Shown: in pieces, positions 54,391 through 64,000 of the stretch
How positions within the stretch are numbered: position 1 is the stretch's first letter
Layout: every line of letters begins with the position of its first letter
Source: Mucispirillum schaedleri ASF457
Lineage (GTDB): Bacteria > Chrysiogenota > Deferribacteres > Deferribacterales > Mucispirillaceae
Direction of reading: 5' to 3'
DNA: 64,000 nt
Assembly (NCBI RefSeq): GCF_000487995.2
Contig: NZ_CP097562.1
Location: forward strand, 2,043,001-2,107,000
The notes under the pieces: model-generated
Seen by the model: the letters and a program-made list of their open reading frames with translations, nothing else
What the model was told of the DNA's origin: nothing
Database searches by the model: none
Made by a program: the position numbers and the translations under genes

Positions 54391-54453
54391 ACTAATCTAG
54401 GCAAAATATACTTGTAATGATTATCTTAATATGATAAAAAGACAATTAATGTT

Positions 54454-54491
54454 TAGATTATATAGATTAAAGAAATCTAATTTTAATTTTT
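54454..54491 (+). terminator. possible weak terminator after tyrS
   Basis: TTAGATT (54454-54460) could pair with AATCTAA (54475-54481) around a 14-nt loop, then TTTTAATTTTT. The stem is AT-only apart from one G-C pair per arm, so this is tentative. Confidence 0.3.
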
Positions 54492-54515
54492 AGCTTTATA
54501 GCAGGAGGCAATACT

Positions 54516-55775
54516 GTGGCTATTGTTAGGCCTTTTAGAGGCGTAAGATATGATACTGAACAAGTGTTATTAAAAAATGTTATTACACCACCTTACGATG
54601 TTATTACACCAGAAATGAGAGCTGCCTATGCAGCTAAATCTCCTTACAATGTGGTCTTAATTGATTTACCTGTTGGAGATGACGACAGATATGCTGTTGC
54701 TGGTAATCTATATCGTAAATGGAAAGATGCAGGTATATTGATAAAAGGTCAAGATAAATCTTTCTATCTTTATGAACAGGTGTATGAATATGGCGGTAAA
54801 ACTTATGTCCGTTCTGGGTTTGTTGGAGCTTTAAAATTATCAGAATTTGGCAAAGGTCAAGTTTTCCCACATGAAAAAACACTTTCAGGTCCAAAAGCTG
54901 ATAGATATGAGCTTATGAAAGCATCAAAAGCTAATTTTTCACAAATTTTTGGCTTATATCAGGATAATGAAAACAGGCTTTCAGTATTATTTAATGATGT
55001 GAAAAAAGCAATGCCTTCTGCGTCAGCTATTGATGAAACTGGTGTAAAACATTCTGTATGGACAATATCTGATGAAAACTCTATTACAAAAATAGAAAGC
55101 TTTATGAGAGATAAAGCAATTTATATTGCTGATGGTCATCACAGGTATGAAACAGCTTTAAAATACAGAGATGATATGCGTGTTCAAGAAGGTCTTACAG
55201 AGGGGGAAGAGCGTTATTATGATTATGTTATGATGATGTTTGTGAACTTTATGGATGAAGGTTTAAAAGTATTCCCTACTCATAGAGTTATAGATGTTGC
55301 AGACAATTTTGAAGATAAAGATTTTATTGAATATGCCTCATCATTATTTGAAGTATGTAAATTAGAATCAAGAGAAAGTGCAGAAAAATTTTTAAAAGAT
55401 AATATAAATATTCCTGGAGCATGGGTATACTATGGTAAGCAGGGAATATATGGTATGAATTTATTACAGGAATCTGTTGAAAAGCAGCACCCAGTATATA
55501 GAAAAGTAAGCACATACCTTTTAGAAGATTTAGTGTTAAAAGGCTATTTTAAATACAGCGACGAAAGGCTGCTTGCAAAAGCAGGTATTCATTTTATTCA
55601 AAGCTGGGAAGAAATAGATGATTATAAAAAAGAAAATTCTTCAGTTGCATTTATATTAAATGGGGAAAATATGGAATCTATCAGAGATGTTTCTGAAAGC
55701 GGTCTTGTTATGCCTCAAAAATCAACTTATTTCTATCCAAAATTAGCAACAGGATTATTATTTAATGATTTATAA
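54516..55775 (+). CDS. DUF1015-family protein
   Basis: 419 aa. The whole-length pattern matches DUF1015: VRPFRGVRYDTEQV ... VITPPYDVITPEMRAAY at the start, SGFVGALKLSEFGKGQVFPHEKTLSGPKADR, then IADGHHRYETALKYR. The HHRYET segment suggests an active site, but the function is not established. The start is GTG with AGGAGG 7 nt upstream. It is a single gene with its own terminator. Confidence 0.92.
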   Translation: MAIVRPFRGVRYDTEQVLLKNVITPPYDVITPEMRAAYAAKSPYNVVLIDLPVGDDDRYAVAGNLYRKWKDAGILIKGQDKSFYLYEQVYEYGGKTYVRSGFVGALKLSEFGKGQVFPHEKTLSGPKADRYELMKASKANFSQIFGLYQDNENRLSVLFNDVKKAMPSASAIDETGVKHSVWTISDENSITKIESFMRDKAIYIADGHHRYETALKYRDDMRVQEGLTEGEERYYDYVMMMFVNFMDEGLKVFPTHRVIDVADNFEDKDFIEYASSLFEVCKLESRESAEKFLKDNINIPGAWVYYGKQGIYGMNLLQESVEKQHPVYRKVSTYLLEDLVLKGYFKYSDERLLAKAGIHFIQSWEEIDDYKKENSSVAFILNGENMESIRDVSESGLVMPQKSTYFYPKLATGLLFNDL

Positions 55776-55783
55776 TATTTTAT

Positions 55784-55815
55784 AAGCCTGCTTATGAAAA
55801 TAAGCAGGCTTTTTG
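55784..55815 (+). terminator. rho-independent terminator after the DUF1015 gene
   Basis: AAGCCTGCTTA (55784-55794) pairs perfectly with TAAGCAGGCTT (55801-55811) around a 6-nt loop and ends in TTTTT. It lies 8 bp after the stop. Confidence 0.93.
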
Positions 55816-55849
55816 TATTATATAATTTCATAATTTTAAAATAACTTAT

Positions 55850-56040
55850 TTCAGTATTTAAGGCGAAGTATCTTAATTTGTCCTTTATTAAAAAATTCAT
55901 CCGTGAATTTTTTAAATCACGCTCTGCCGAAACAAGTTTGTATATCGCTCACTTTCAGACGGGACTTCCTGTCCCTACCTTAGTCATACTTAGCCTGTAA
56001 GGCGAAGTATCTAAATTTTACAGATTTTGTTTCACAGGCT
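55850..56040 (+). repeat. family A arms flanking family B
   Basis: The A arm (aaggcgaagtatctta) is at 55860. Family B follows at about 55876-55980 (ATCACGCTCTGCCGAAACAA, ATCGCTCACTTTCAGACGGG, GGGACTTCCTGTCCC), then another A arm (tagcctgtaaggcgaagtat) to about 56040. It fills the gap before the histidine kinase gene. Confidence 0.65.
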
Positions 56041-56051
56041 ATAAAATAAAT

Positions 56052-58331
56052 CTACTTTCCTTTATGTATTGGCAGATTTAAGATAATTTGTGCGCCTTTT
56101 TCTCCATCATCTCTGTTTTTAACATTAAGTATGCCATTCATTTTCTTTTCTATAATTATTTGAGCCATATACATACCTATGCCTGTTCCTTGAGAGCCTT
56201 TAGTTGTATAGTGCATTTCAAATATTTTTCTTAAATCTTCTTCACTAAGACCTGAGCCGTTATCTGTAATGCTTAAAATAATTCTTTCATCATTATGAGT
56301 GTCTATTTTAATAGTAATTTGTCCTTTTAATTCAGGTTTTTTTTCTTTTCTTGATACAATGGAATCTTTGCCATTGACAATAATATTCATAATAACTTGT
56401 TTTAAATCATTAGTAACCCCAAAGACTTTTAAATTTTCAAACTGAGCAGGCATATCATATATGACTTCAATATTACTTTTTTTCAAAACAGGTGTTAAAA
56501 GAACCATAATAGATTTAACTGCCTGACTTACTTTGAATGGAACACTAATATCTTCTGATTTAAAGAAATTTTTAAAGTTTTCCATAGTTTCAGACATAAA
56601 CATTACATGGTTCATAATGGACTGCATCATCTCTACTAACTCTTCTTTATCAAATTCATCATCTTCTTCTAAAATATCTTCAGTATTTTGTGCAATAAGT
56701 CCGATAGCATTTAGCGGCTGTTTCCACTGGTGAGTAATAAAACCAATCATAGTTCCTATTGTTGCAAGTTTTTGATACTGTGCCAATATTAACATATTTG
56801 ATTCTAATGTGTTTTTTAAATAATCACTATATGATGATATTAAATTATTTGCTTCTTTTATACATCTTTGCTTTTCAATTGTTTCTGTAATATTTGTAAA
56901 AGAAACAACATAGAATGTATTTGTATTATTTTCCATTAATGTAGATTTTATGTTAAATATATTATAGTTGCCTGTTTTATCATTCATACCTACCATATAT
57001 TCAATATTCTGGTGTTCAATAGGCAGTATAAACCAGTTATCTTTATGAGCATTTGTAATAAACATATTATTATCATTACTATCTAAAAATCTTGAAGAAA
57101 TATCGCCAATATTATGTATAGCTTCTTCTATGGACGCATAACCAAAGAAATCTAAAAATACTTTGTTGCACCTTGTAAGCATGTGATTTTCATTAAAAAC
57201 AGCAATCATATTTGGCTGAATATTAAAAATTTCTGATGTGAAATCAGTTTGGTTTTCCATTAATCGTGCAACAGCAATATGTTCCGTTAAATCTCTAACA
57301 ATATATACCATAGAGTATTTATTTAAGTTATCAAAGGACTGCACTTTTAATGCACCGTTGAACTGTGTTTTATCTTTTCTAACACCAACAAACATAATAG
57401 ATGAGCCTTTTACTATGGAAACATTATCAATATATTGAGATGCATCTGGTATAAGAAGTGAAAGCGGCTGATTTATTAATTCTTCTTTATCATAATGCCA
57501 TAAATTACATACAGCATTATTAACATCTATTATTATACCGTTATTTACAATAAGAATACCATCAGAAATAGAGCGAGTTAAAAACTGATAGCAGAGAAAA
57601 TCTTCACTGATTTGGTCTCTTTGTATTTCTATTTCTCCAAAAATATCTCTCAACATAAATATAACTTTATATTCTTTTTTACAATCTTGAGATTCTTTTT
57701 TAATTATAGGTATTACTTCAAATATCATTGTTTTATTTATTAATAAATTATAATAGCTGATTAAAAAAGTTTTATTATATGGCAGGTTTGAATTTAAGTA
57801 TTTATTTATTATATGAGCACTTTCATGGAAAAGGCTTGCTATATACATATTTCTGATATGCTCAACAGGAATACCGCATATTTTTGAAAAAGCATTATTT
57901 GCAGTTTCTATTTTTTTAGTATGAAAATCAAATATAACACAAGGCTGAGGCACATTCATAAAAAAATATTCTTCTGTAATTACAGCACAATCAGTATTAT
58001 AGTTATACTTATTTTCTGGAATTATTGATATTATAGTAAAGTTAATAGATTCATTAATAGATTTTCTATACTCTTTTAAAGCATAATATTTTACATCTTT
58101 ATATTTGGCTTCTAACTTTTCAGAATATCTGCTGTTAATAAAGTTAAAAACTTTATTTTCACTCATAGAAAAAAGGTTTTGCATAGCATCTATTAAATTA
58201 GGGAAGTCTTTGAATGTATTTATATATGCATCATTATACCATATATTATCTGTTTGTCCGTTAATTATTGCAGCAGGTATTGGTGATTGGTTAAGTAATT
58301 TGGCTATTGATGAGTTCATTATTATCTGCAT
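56052..58331 (-). CDS. multi-PAS sensor histidine kinase
   Basis: 759 aa, no clear TM helix, so probably cytoplasmic. Four to five PAS-like segments lie in the N-terminal 480 residues (for example SPIPAAIINGQTDNIWYND, PQPCVIFDFHTKKIETANNAF, DGILIVNNGIIIDVNNAV, NMIAVFNENHMLTRCNKVF). A dimerisation helix with phospho-His534 (FITHQWKQPLNAIGL) and the HATPase with N-box DLKQVIMNIIVNGKDSI and G-boxes ITDNGSGLS, GSQGTGIGMYMAQII complete it. AAGGA lies 7 nt before the ATG. It is an orphan: no response regulator is adjacent. The cue is unknown. Confidence 0.93.
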   Translation of the reverse strand: MQIIMNSSIAKLLNQSPIPAAIINGQTDNIWYNDAYINTFKDFPNLIDAMQNLFSMSENKVFNFINSRYSEKLEAKYKDVKYYALKEYRKSINESINFTIISIIPENKYNYNTDCAVITEEYFFMNVPQPCVIFDFHTKKIETANNAFSKICGIPVEHIRNMYIASLFHESAHIINKYLNSNLPYNKTFLISYYNLLINKTMIFEVIPIIKKESQDCKKEYKVIFMLRDIFGEIEIQRDQISEDFLCYQFLTRSISDGILIVNNGIIIDVNNAVCNLWHYDKEELINQPLSLLIPDASQYIDNVSIVKGSSIMFVGVRKDKTQFNGALKVQSFDNLNKYSMVYIVRDLTEHIAVARLMENQTDFTSEIFNIQPNMIAVFNENHMLTRCNKVFLDFFGYASIEEAIHNIGDISSRFLDSNDNNMFITNAHKDNWFILPIEHQNIEYMVGMNDKTGNYNIFNIKSTLMENNTNTFYVVSFTNITETIEKQRCIKEANNLISSYSDYLKNTLESNMLILAQYQKLATIGTMIGFITHQWKQPLNAIGLIAQNTEDILEEDDEFDKEELVEMMQSIMNHVMFMSETMENFKNFFKSEDISVPFKVSQAVKSIMVLLTPVLKKSNIEVIYDMPAQFENLKVFGVTNDLKQVIMNIIVNGKDSIVSRKEKKPELKGQITIKIDTHNDERIILSITDNGSGLSEEDLRKIFEMHYTTKGSQGTGIGMYMAQIIIEKKMNGILNVKNRDDGEKGAQIILNLPIHKGK

Positions 58332-58508
58332 AATACAATCCTTATATGAGAGACTAAAAGAATATATAACTTTCTGCTCTATTATATTACTTATTTAGTT
58401 ATATGTCTAATATTTTTTATTAATACACTTTATTTTTTATATATTTGTTTAATTATGAAGTAATAATATAAAAATTTAATGGAATTGAACTTACCCAAAA
58501 ATTTTGAA

Positions 58509-59282
58509 CTAAGCCACTAAATAAATTTCTTTTTCCTGTAAAGGTGTAAGTCCATTAGCTTTGATTCTGTAATTATTATAGAAATCAATATATTTTTCAA
58601 GTTCATATTTAAACTGTTCTATATTTTTGAACTTGTTAATGTAAACAAATTCACATTTTAATACAGCAAAGAAACTTTCCATAACAGCATTATCATAGCA
58701 GTTGCCACGCCTTGACATACTCTGCTCTATATTATAGGACTTTAATAAATTTCTAAACTCATTAGCCTGATATAATATGCCCTGGTCTGAATGTATCATT
58801 AACCCTGTTGTATCTTTTACTTTATCTATTGCCTGCTTTAAACTATCAATTACCATATCTTCATTATTATATTTACTTATGCTGTATGCTTTGACTTCTC
58901 TGTTATATAAATCCATTATTGCTGATAAATACACCTTTTCATTATTAATTTTTATCTCTGCCACATCTGTTACCCATTTTAAACATGGTCTCTCACTTGT
59001 AAAGGCTCTGTTTAATTTATTGCTGCATATATGACTTACTCTGCCTTATTTATACCTTTTCTTAACCCTGATTAGTGATGAAATTTTTAGTTCTTTCATC
59101 AATTTATACACGGTCTTCCTGTCATAAGTATAACCCAGTTTCTCTAATGCCTTTGTTATTCTTGGATAACCGTAAGTCTTGTTAGATTTTTCATATATTT
59201 CTAATATAGATGCCTTGACTTCTGCATATTTATCTAATGCAGCAGGCTTTTTAACATTATAATAGTAAGTGTTTCTTTTCAT
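58509..59282 (-). pseudogene. IS3 OrfB with nonsense codon
   Basis: It matches copy 1 OrfB from MKRNTYYYNVKKP to the end. A TAA at 59046-59048 replaces the CAA of RYKQGRVSH, splitting it into two pieces. The catalytic D, D and E are all still encoded downstream of the stop. Confidence 0.88.
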
Positions 59283-59655
59283 ATACAAAGTGAAGATGTT
59301 TATTATTCGGGCTCTTATATGACATATTATCTCCATTATAATTACAGCAGAACTTATGCCAATCATATATTACTGATGCTGATGGTATATTAAAATGTAG
59401 TGCTGTCTGCTCATAACTTAAATTATTTGATGCCTTATAAGTTAACACATTTAATTTAAAAGCTCTACTATATTCATTGCGGGTAAAGATATGATGTAAA
59501 CTTGATTCGCCTGAATGCTTATATCTGTTATAGATATTACATATTACTCCTTTATGAATTTTACAGTGTCTTGATAATTCACTGGCACTCATTATTCCAT
59601 TTTCTAGGACTGTTACTAGATATTTCTTAAACTCATAACTGTATTTTCTTGCCAT
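59257..59655 (-). pseudogene. IS3 OrfA, C-terminally truncated
   Basis: About 132 codons from the ATG at 59653-59655. The HTH regions are intact, then the variant tail MSYKSPNNKHLHFV runs into the orfB start in the wrong frame (YEKKHLLL) and stops. The leucine zipper is missing. Confidence 0.85.
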
Positions 59656-59702
59656 ATACACTCCTTATATGGCTTGTCCAACTTTGTTGGGTAAGTTCAA
59701 CC

Positions 59703-59895
59703 GAACTTATTTCGGCAGAGCGTGATTTAAAAAATACAAGAGGAATGTCTTTTACTATGCTCCGCTCTGAGTATAGAAAACGGCTTGCATTAATATAGGC
59801 AAGACCCCATTTTTGCGATGCAAGAACTTTTCAAGCAAACAGCGATGGAATCAACAGTCCGCAGCTGGATAGTATTTGAGAATAAAGGATAAATT
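59703..59895 (-). repeat. family B, degenerate and reversed
   Basis: GAACTTATTTCGGCAGAGCG at the start, then TTTTGCGATGCAAGAACTTT, AACAGCGATGGAATC and CCGCAGCTGGATAGTATTTG. No coding frame. The remaining 59896-60043 is AT-rich with no feature visible. Confidence 0.6.
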
Positions 59896-60043
59896 AAGCT
59901 GCTTTACTATTTTAGAGACTACTTAAATATAAATAGTTTTAACTATAAATAATTTTAATGACTTTTTTATACTATAATTACTATTATAAACTATTATTTT
60001 ATTGTTTTAATTATACTTAAATAAAATATTTATTTAATTAATA

Positions 60044-60550
60044 TTATTTCAAGCTTTTTGCAAAATTAGAAAGAGTGTTTCCTGCAAGGCGGTGAGTAGT
60101 CCATTCTGTCATTTTAACTGCGCCTATGCTTCCATAAAAATCAAGTGATGGTTTATTCCAGTTAAGGCATGTCCATTCCATTCTGCCACAGTTTCTTTCA
60201 ACTGCAGTATGTGCAGCAAAAGCTAGTAACAATTTACCATATCCTTTGCCCCTTTTTTCAGGTATAACAAATAAGTCTTCTACATATATTCCTGCTCTGC
60301 CAACAAAAGTAGAGTAGTTATGGAAAAATAAAATAAATCCAACTGGTTTGCCATATTCTTCACCAATATATGTTTCTGCAGTTTTTTTCTCAAATAACCA
60401 TTCTTTTATCATTTCTGGAGTATTTTCTACTTCATCAAGCATTTTTTCATATTCAGCAATACCTTTGATAAGCTCATAAATAGTAAGTGCATCTTCTTTT
60501 TCAGCACATTTGATTTTAAAATTTTCTTTTTCAAATACGATCTTACTCAT
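60044..60550 (-). CDS. GNAT-family N-acetyltransferase
   Basis: 168 aa from the ATG at 60548-60550. GNAT fold with the acetyl-CoA site VIPEKRGKGYGKLLL and the preceding strand AGIYVEDLFV. The WTCLNWNKPSLDFYGSIGA region is like the diamine acetyltransferase (SSAT)-type subgroup, so a polyamine or amino-acid substrate is possible. The only ribosome-binding region is a run of ten G immediately upstream (GGGGGGGGGG-AATAAA-ATG). A second in-frame ATG overlaps the stop of the DUF255 gene and reads through the G run (MGGGNKMSK). Confidence 0.9.
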   Translation of the reverse strand: MSKIVFEKENFKIKCAEKEDALTIYELIKGIAEYEKMLDEVENTPEMIKEWLFEKKTAETYIGEEYGKPVGFILFFHNYSTFVGRAGIYVEDLFVIPEKRGKGYGKLLLAFAAHTAVERNCGRMEWTCLNWNKPSLDFYGSIGAVKMTEWTTHRLAGNTLSNFAKSLK

Positions 60551-60556
60551 TTTATT

Positions 60557-60566
60557 CCCCCCCCCC
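60557..60566 (-). repeat. homopolymeric G10 tract at the GNAT translation start
   Basis: Ten C on the plus strand (ten G on the coding strand) between the DUF255 stop and the GNAT ATG. The tract starts with the G of a TAATG stop/start overlap and ends 6 nt before the main ATG. A change in length would alter Shine-Dalgarno strength and spacing, and shift the coupled upstream start out of frame. Confidence 0.93.
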
Positions 60567-60567
60567 A

Positions 60568-62334
60568 TTATTTATTAATTAATTCTAATGCTCTAATCAT
60601 TGTAGGGTGTCCTGTTGGAAATCTGGCTGCTCTGTCTTCTGCATAAGCAATAAGCTGTTTATCTGCCTGCATATTTAATTGTAAGCCATATTTATTGATT
60701 AAATATAAATATAATCCAACTGGGTTTGGCTTATCATCATCAAAGCTGTCTATTATTCTATGACTGGTATCTAAATAAGGGATACCATCTTTAACAAAAG
60801 TATTTTCTATTTCTTTTATAATATTTTTTGCGATTAAAAGAAATTCATTTTCGTTTGTTATTTCATAAAATTTTAAAGTTGCTTCAAGATAATATACATG
60901 GTCAGATAATACTCTGTGGTTAATAATATATTCTTCTAAATATATATTATCTTTATCAGAATTTGCCTGCATAACTTTATTTATTTCATCTTCTACAGCA
61001 TAAAGTCCTCTATATACTTTACTGTCATAGACTACTAAATGACGGAGTTTATGATAAAGAGCAAGTGCCTGCTCAAGTTCATAAGGTTCATTTTCTGCTT
61101 CATACATATTTAAAAGGGTAGTGCAGAACATAAAGTTATGTCCGCTTACAGCTTTGTTATCAGGTTCAGGATGTGATTTAATAGTGCTTATTCTGTCAGC
61201 TGCTTTTTTTAAAGATACATCAAGAGCGGCAGCTTTTATATATTCTTTATGTTTAAAATATATCACACCATTATGAACTCCTGCTTCATTAGGAAAGTTT
61301 TTTAATTCTTTTTCATTTAAAACTGTAAAATCCCTGTCAGTTACTTTATAAAAGTATCCTTCTTCATAGTCGCCATTATTATTTGGCGAATCAGCATCAA
61401 GACTGTCTAAATATCCATAATCAGTTCTAATAGAGCCATACATTACAAAATCTATGGCTTTTTGAGCAGTAAATAAATAAAGCCTGTTACCAGTTTTTCT
61501 GTAAAGCTGTATTAAAAATGATGATATTTGAGCATTATCAGAAAGCATTTTTTCAAAATGCGGCATCTGCCACATTCTGTCTACTGTATATCTGAAAAAA
61601 CCGCCAAAAAGGTGGTCGCAAAGCCCCATAGTGCATATTTTATCCGCAGTATTAATCAAAAAAGCTGCATACTCTTTTTCCTGAAAGTTATCAAGAAGAT
61701 ACATCATAGATGGAATATAAGGGAATTTTACACCAACTCTAAAACCAAAATATACAGGGTCAAAAATTTTTATAAATTCATTTTTTCTGTATTCTTTTAT
61801 TTTATCTTCTGAGATAAGTGGTTTATTTATCTGATTAAATGATGTAATAAATTCTTTTCTTGTATTTATTACTTTTTCTATTTCATCATATTTATTATGA
61901 AATACACTATTTATGCTTTCCAGTATAGTTTTAAATGCAGGCTTTGCACTGTTTTTTTCTTTTGGAAAATAAGTTCCTGCAAAAAAAGGCTCTTTATCTG
62001 GAGTTAGAAAAACAGATAAAGGCCAGCCGCCAGCATCACCAGTTGACTGGATATAGAACTGATATTCTTTATCTATATCAGGGTATTCATCTTTATCTAC
62101 TTTTACAGGAATATATTTTTCATTTAATATTTTTGCTGTTTCTTCATCTTCAAATGATTCTTTTTCCATTACCCTGCACCAGTGGCACGAAGAATAACCT
62201 ATGCTTACAAAGACGGGTTTATTTAATTTTTTTGCCATGCTAAATACTTTATCATTCCAAGGCTGCCAGTGGACTGGATTATGGGCATGTCTTGCAAGAT
62301 AAAGTGATTTTTCTTTATTTAAAATATTTTCCAT
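60568..62334 (-). CDS. DUF255 / YyaL-like thioredoxin-domain protein
   Basis: 588 aa from the ATG at 62332-62334 (AGAGG upstream; the frame opens ten codons earlier). The N-terminal thioredoxin-like domain has [34 protein letters not shown] (CHWC in place of CxxC) and [20 protein letters not shown]. The large C-terminal region is an (alpha/alpha)6 barrel-like domain ([36 protein letters not shown]), as in the spermatogenesis-associated protein 20 family. The function is unknown. It is coupled to the GNAT gene. Confidence 0.92.
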   Translation of the reverse strand: MENILNKEKSLYLARHAHNPVHWQPWNDKVFSMAKKLNKPVFVSIGYSSCHWCRVMEKESFEDEETAKILNEKYIPVKVDKDEYPDIDKEYQFYIQSTGDAGGWPLSVFLTPDKEPFFAGTYFPKEKNSAKPAFKTILESINSVFHNKYDEIEKVINTRKEFITSFNQINKPLISEDKIKEYRKNEFIKIFDPVYFGFRVGVKFPYIPSMMYLLDNFQEKEYAAFLINTADKICTMGLCDHLFGGFFRYTVDRMWQMPHFEKMLSDNAQISSFLIQLYRKTGNRLYLFTAQKAIDFVMYGSIRTDYGYLDSLDADSPNNNGDYEEGYFYKVTDRDFTVLNEKELKNFPNEAGVHNGVIYFKHKEYIKAAALDVSLKKAADRISTIKSHPEPDNKAVSGHNFMFCTTLLNMYEAENEPYELEQALALYHKLRHLVVYDSKVYRGLYAVEDEINKVMQANSDKDNIYLEEYIINHRVLSDHVYYLEATLKFYEITNENEFLLIAKNIIKEIENTFVKDGIPYLDTSHRIIDSFDDDKPNPVGLYLYLINKYGLQLNMQADKQLIAYAEDRAARFPTGHPTMIRALELINK

Positions 62335-62346
62335 ATTACCTCTTAT

Positions 62347-62380
62347 AAAAAATTGAGCCTGCACACATCTGCAAGCTCAA
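62347..62380 (-). terminator. terminator after nhaC
   Basis: On the minus strand TTGAGC-TTGCA and TGCAG-GCTCAA form a stem with one internal mismatch and a 6-nt loop, followed by T6 (62347-62352). It lies between the nhaC stop and the DUF255 start. An A-run on the other side would let it work in both directions. Confidence 0.8.
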
Positions 62381-62405
62381 AAAAAATAGATTATTTAGAA
62401 GATGG

Positions 62406-63965
62406 TTATTCATCACCATATAAACTTCTGTTTTTTTTATTCAGCACAATTAGTATAGTTATAAGTAAAATCAAAGCTGCTCCAAATGAAAACAGCCAGC
62501 TTTTTGTAAGTCCTGCTATAATAAAGCCTATAAGAGATACTGACGCAACAATAGAAGCATAAGGGATTTGTGTTGTAACATGGTCTATATGGCTGCATGC
62601 AGCACCTGTTGATGAAAGGATAGTTGTATCTGAAATAGGCGAGCAGTGGTCACCAAAAACAGAGCCTGCAAGAGTAGCTGCAAGGTTAATAACAAGCAGT
62701 TCTGGTGCAACACTTTCAGATACTGTTACCATAATAGGTATTAATATACCAAATGTTCCCCATGATGTTCCTATTGAAAAAGAAAGCAGGGCAGCAATAA
62801 GGAAAACTATTGCAGGAATTAATACTACCGGCATATTTGATGTTTCTACTATATGGCTTACATATTCACCAGTAGAAAGTATATCACATGTTCCTTTAAT
62901 AGTCCATGCAAATGCAAGTATCATACATGCAGTTACCATTGATTTAACACCAAGAACTATACCATCCATAAAATCATAGAAGTTAAGCACTTTCCGTGGC
63001 AGAAATAATATAAAAGCAACTATTACTGCACCAAAGCCCCCTAAAACAAGTGATTTTGTAGGGTCAGTATCACCAAAAGCCTGAAATAATGTTTTATTTT
63101 CGCTAAAATATCCGCCAGTATAAAGCATTGCTAAAACTGAAAATAATATTAATGCAAATATTGGTATTAATAAGTCATATACTTTACCTTTTTCTGATAT
63201 ATTTCTATTAGAAAAATCATCAGTATGGGTTGAAACTGTTTTAATATCATCAATAGTTTTTCTATGTTTTGCATGTCTTTCAAATTTTGCCATTGGTCCA
63301 AAATCTAAATTCCATATAGAAAGCAGAATTACCATTACAATAGTCAAAATAGCATAAAAGTTAAATGGAATAGTAGTTAAGAAAAGTTTCATTCTATCAA
63401 CATCTTCTGGAAGATATGTTAAAATAGAAGCTGCCCAGCTGGATATAGGGGCAATAATACATATTGGAGCAGCCATAGCATCTATCAGGTATGCAAGTTT
63501 TTCACGGGATATTTTATGCTGGTCTGTAACTGGACGCATAACAGTTCCCACAGTTAAGCAGTTAAAATAGTCATCAATAAATATAACAATACCTAAAATA
63601 GATGTAGCAAGTTTTGCACCAACAGGTGATTTTACTTTTTTAGAAGCCCACTGTCCGTAAGCTCTTGCACCGCCTGCTAATGTAACAACTGCCACTAATG
63701 CACCAAGTATACACATAAATATAATCATCATAACATTAAATTTATCTGCCATAATCGTAAACATATATTCTAATGAAAGAATAAGTTTATTAAAAAAGGA
63801 AGATTCTGCTGCACCATCTTTAACTGGCATATTAAATGTATAGATAACTGTGCCTGACAAAATACCTATAATCAAAGAAGATACAACATCTTTTGATTTT
63901 AAGGCTAAAACGATTGCAATAATCGGTGGTAAAATAGATAAAAAGCCAACATTAATATGTTCCAC
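62406..63965 (-). CDS. nhaC: NhaC-family Na+/H+ antiporter
   Basis: 519 aa, about 11-12 TM helices. The pattern fits NhaC/YqkI-type antiporters: NVGFLSILPPIIAIVLALKSKDV, GARAYGQWASKKVKSP, IFIDDYFNCLTVG, SSWAASILTYLP, IGTSWGTFGILIPIM and VFGDHCSPISDTTILSSTGA. The charged FIDDYFN and GDHCSPISD segments are likely in the ion path. The start is GTG with AGGAGA 6 nt upstream. It is probably inner-membrane sodium and pH homeostasis. It is monocistronic, with a terminator downstream. Confidence 0.93.
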   Translation of the reverse strand: MEHINVGFLSILPPIIAIVLALKSKDVVSSLIIGILSGTVIYTFNMPVKDGAAESSFFNKLILSLEYMFTIMADKFNVMMIIFMCILGALVAVVTLAGGARAYGQWASKKVKSPVGAKLATSILGIVIFIDDYFNCLTVGTVMRPVTDQHKISREKLAYLIDAMAAPICIIAPISSWAASILTYLPEDVDRMKLFLTTIPFNFYAILTIVMVILLSIWNLDFGPMAKFERHAKHRKTIDDIKTVSTHTDDFSNRNISEKGKVYDLLIPIFALILFSVLAMLYTGGYFSENKTLFQAFGDTDPTKSLVLGGFGAVIVAFILFLPRKVLNFYDFMDGIVLGVKSMVTACMILAFAWTIKGTCDILSTGEYVSHIVETSNMPVVLIPAIVFLIAALLSFSIGTSWGTFGILIPIMVTVSESVAPELLVINLAATLAGSVFGDHCSPISDTTILSSTGAACSHIDHVTTQIPYASIVASVSLIGFIIAGLTKSWLFSFGAALILLITILIVLNKKNRSLYGDE

Positions 63966-64000
63966 AATTATTCTCCTAAAAAGTAAAATATCAGGTAATT

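Larger units (their letters stand above)
58486..59699 (-). mobile_element. IS3 copy 4, internally deleted
   Basis: 1214 bp with both TG...CA ends (TGAACTTACCC at 58486 and the inverted copy ending at 59699). It is about 240 bp shorter than copy 1, mostly by fusion of the orfA 3' part to the orfB start. No target duplication is visible (AAT against ACC). It belongs to the same variant subgroup as copy 3 (SYKSPNNKHLHF). It is non-autonomous, but its ends could still be mobilised. Confidence 0.88.

Overview
This is an AT-rich stretch of a Gram-negative-type chromosome. It holds lipid A genes (lpxD, lpxA, an LpxI catalytic domain), bamA and skp, many lipoproteins, and no phage or plasmid backbone. 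Gene order and proteome fit an anaerobic, probably host-associated member of the Deferribacterota; a Mucispirillum-like organism is my best guess. That assignment is inference, because no rRNA or other taxonomic marker was checked against a database.

Layout. 0-3.4 kb (minus strand): tRNA-Val(GAC), thrS, infC, rpmI, rplT, with infC starting at a non-canonical codon. 3.5-8.7 kb: a small membrane protein, an ankyrin lipoprotein, a crcB remnant, aroC plus a lipoprotein, a TetR regulator and a nitroreductase, broken up by intergenic repeats. 8.7-14.7 kb: an IS30-family element with an in-frame stop, an XpaC-like/XpaC-like/TelA gene set, and an intact IS3-family element. 14.8-22.9 kb (minus): two small envelope proteins, mobA-moeA, a STAS protein beside a REC-PP2C-HATPase protein (a compact partner-switching pair), a chemoreceptor and azlCD. 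23-28.5 kb: broken IS copies, a DUF952 gene, a leucine-rich-repeat surface protein, a lipoprotein, sfsA and a cold-shock gene. 28.7-33.7 kb (plus): ffh-rpsP-khpA-rimM-trmD-rplS-rplM-rpsI, with TrmD fused to a second SPOUT-type domain. 34-39.2 kb: a 238-bp MITE, a TPR protein and a gtr-like glycan glucosylation cassette. 39.8-55.8 kb (plus): rpmE, thyX, a DUF1385 gene, prfA-prmC-murA-hisG, bamA-skp-lpxD-fabZ-lpxA-gfo/idh-lpxI, prepilin peptidase, tyrS and a DUF1015 gene. 56-64 kb (minus): a PAS histidine kinase, a decayed IS3 copy, a GNAT acetyltransferase, a DUF255 (YyaL-like) protein and nhaC.

Two themes stand out. First, two homopolymeric G tracts look like contingency loci. G11 inside the GT2 gene at 35946 puts it out of frame as sequenced; G10 or G13 would restore it. 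G10 between the DUF255 gene and the GNAT gene serves both as the continuation of a TAATG-coupled start and as the Shine-Dalgarno region. The gtr-like cassette also has an in-frame TAG in its third gene, so the surface-glycan modification appears doubly off in this clone.

Second, the intergenic regions are full of two repeat families. Family A is a palindrome of about 105 bp. Family B is a 130-190 bp sequence often joined to A. Family A units lie inside elements whose ends (TGGACTTACCC) differ by one base from the ends of the resident IS3-family element (TGAACTTACCC). The element at 34015-34252 has both ends and a 3-bp target duplication, and its left part still aligns with the IS. This suggests MITEs descended from, and perhaps mobilised by, the IS. 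Three of the four IS copies also sit in family A repeats, within roughly the same ten bases.
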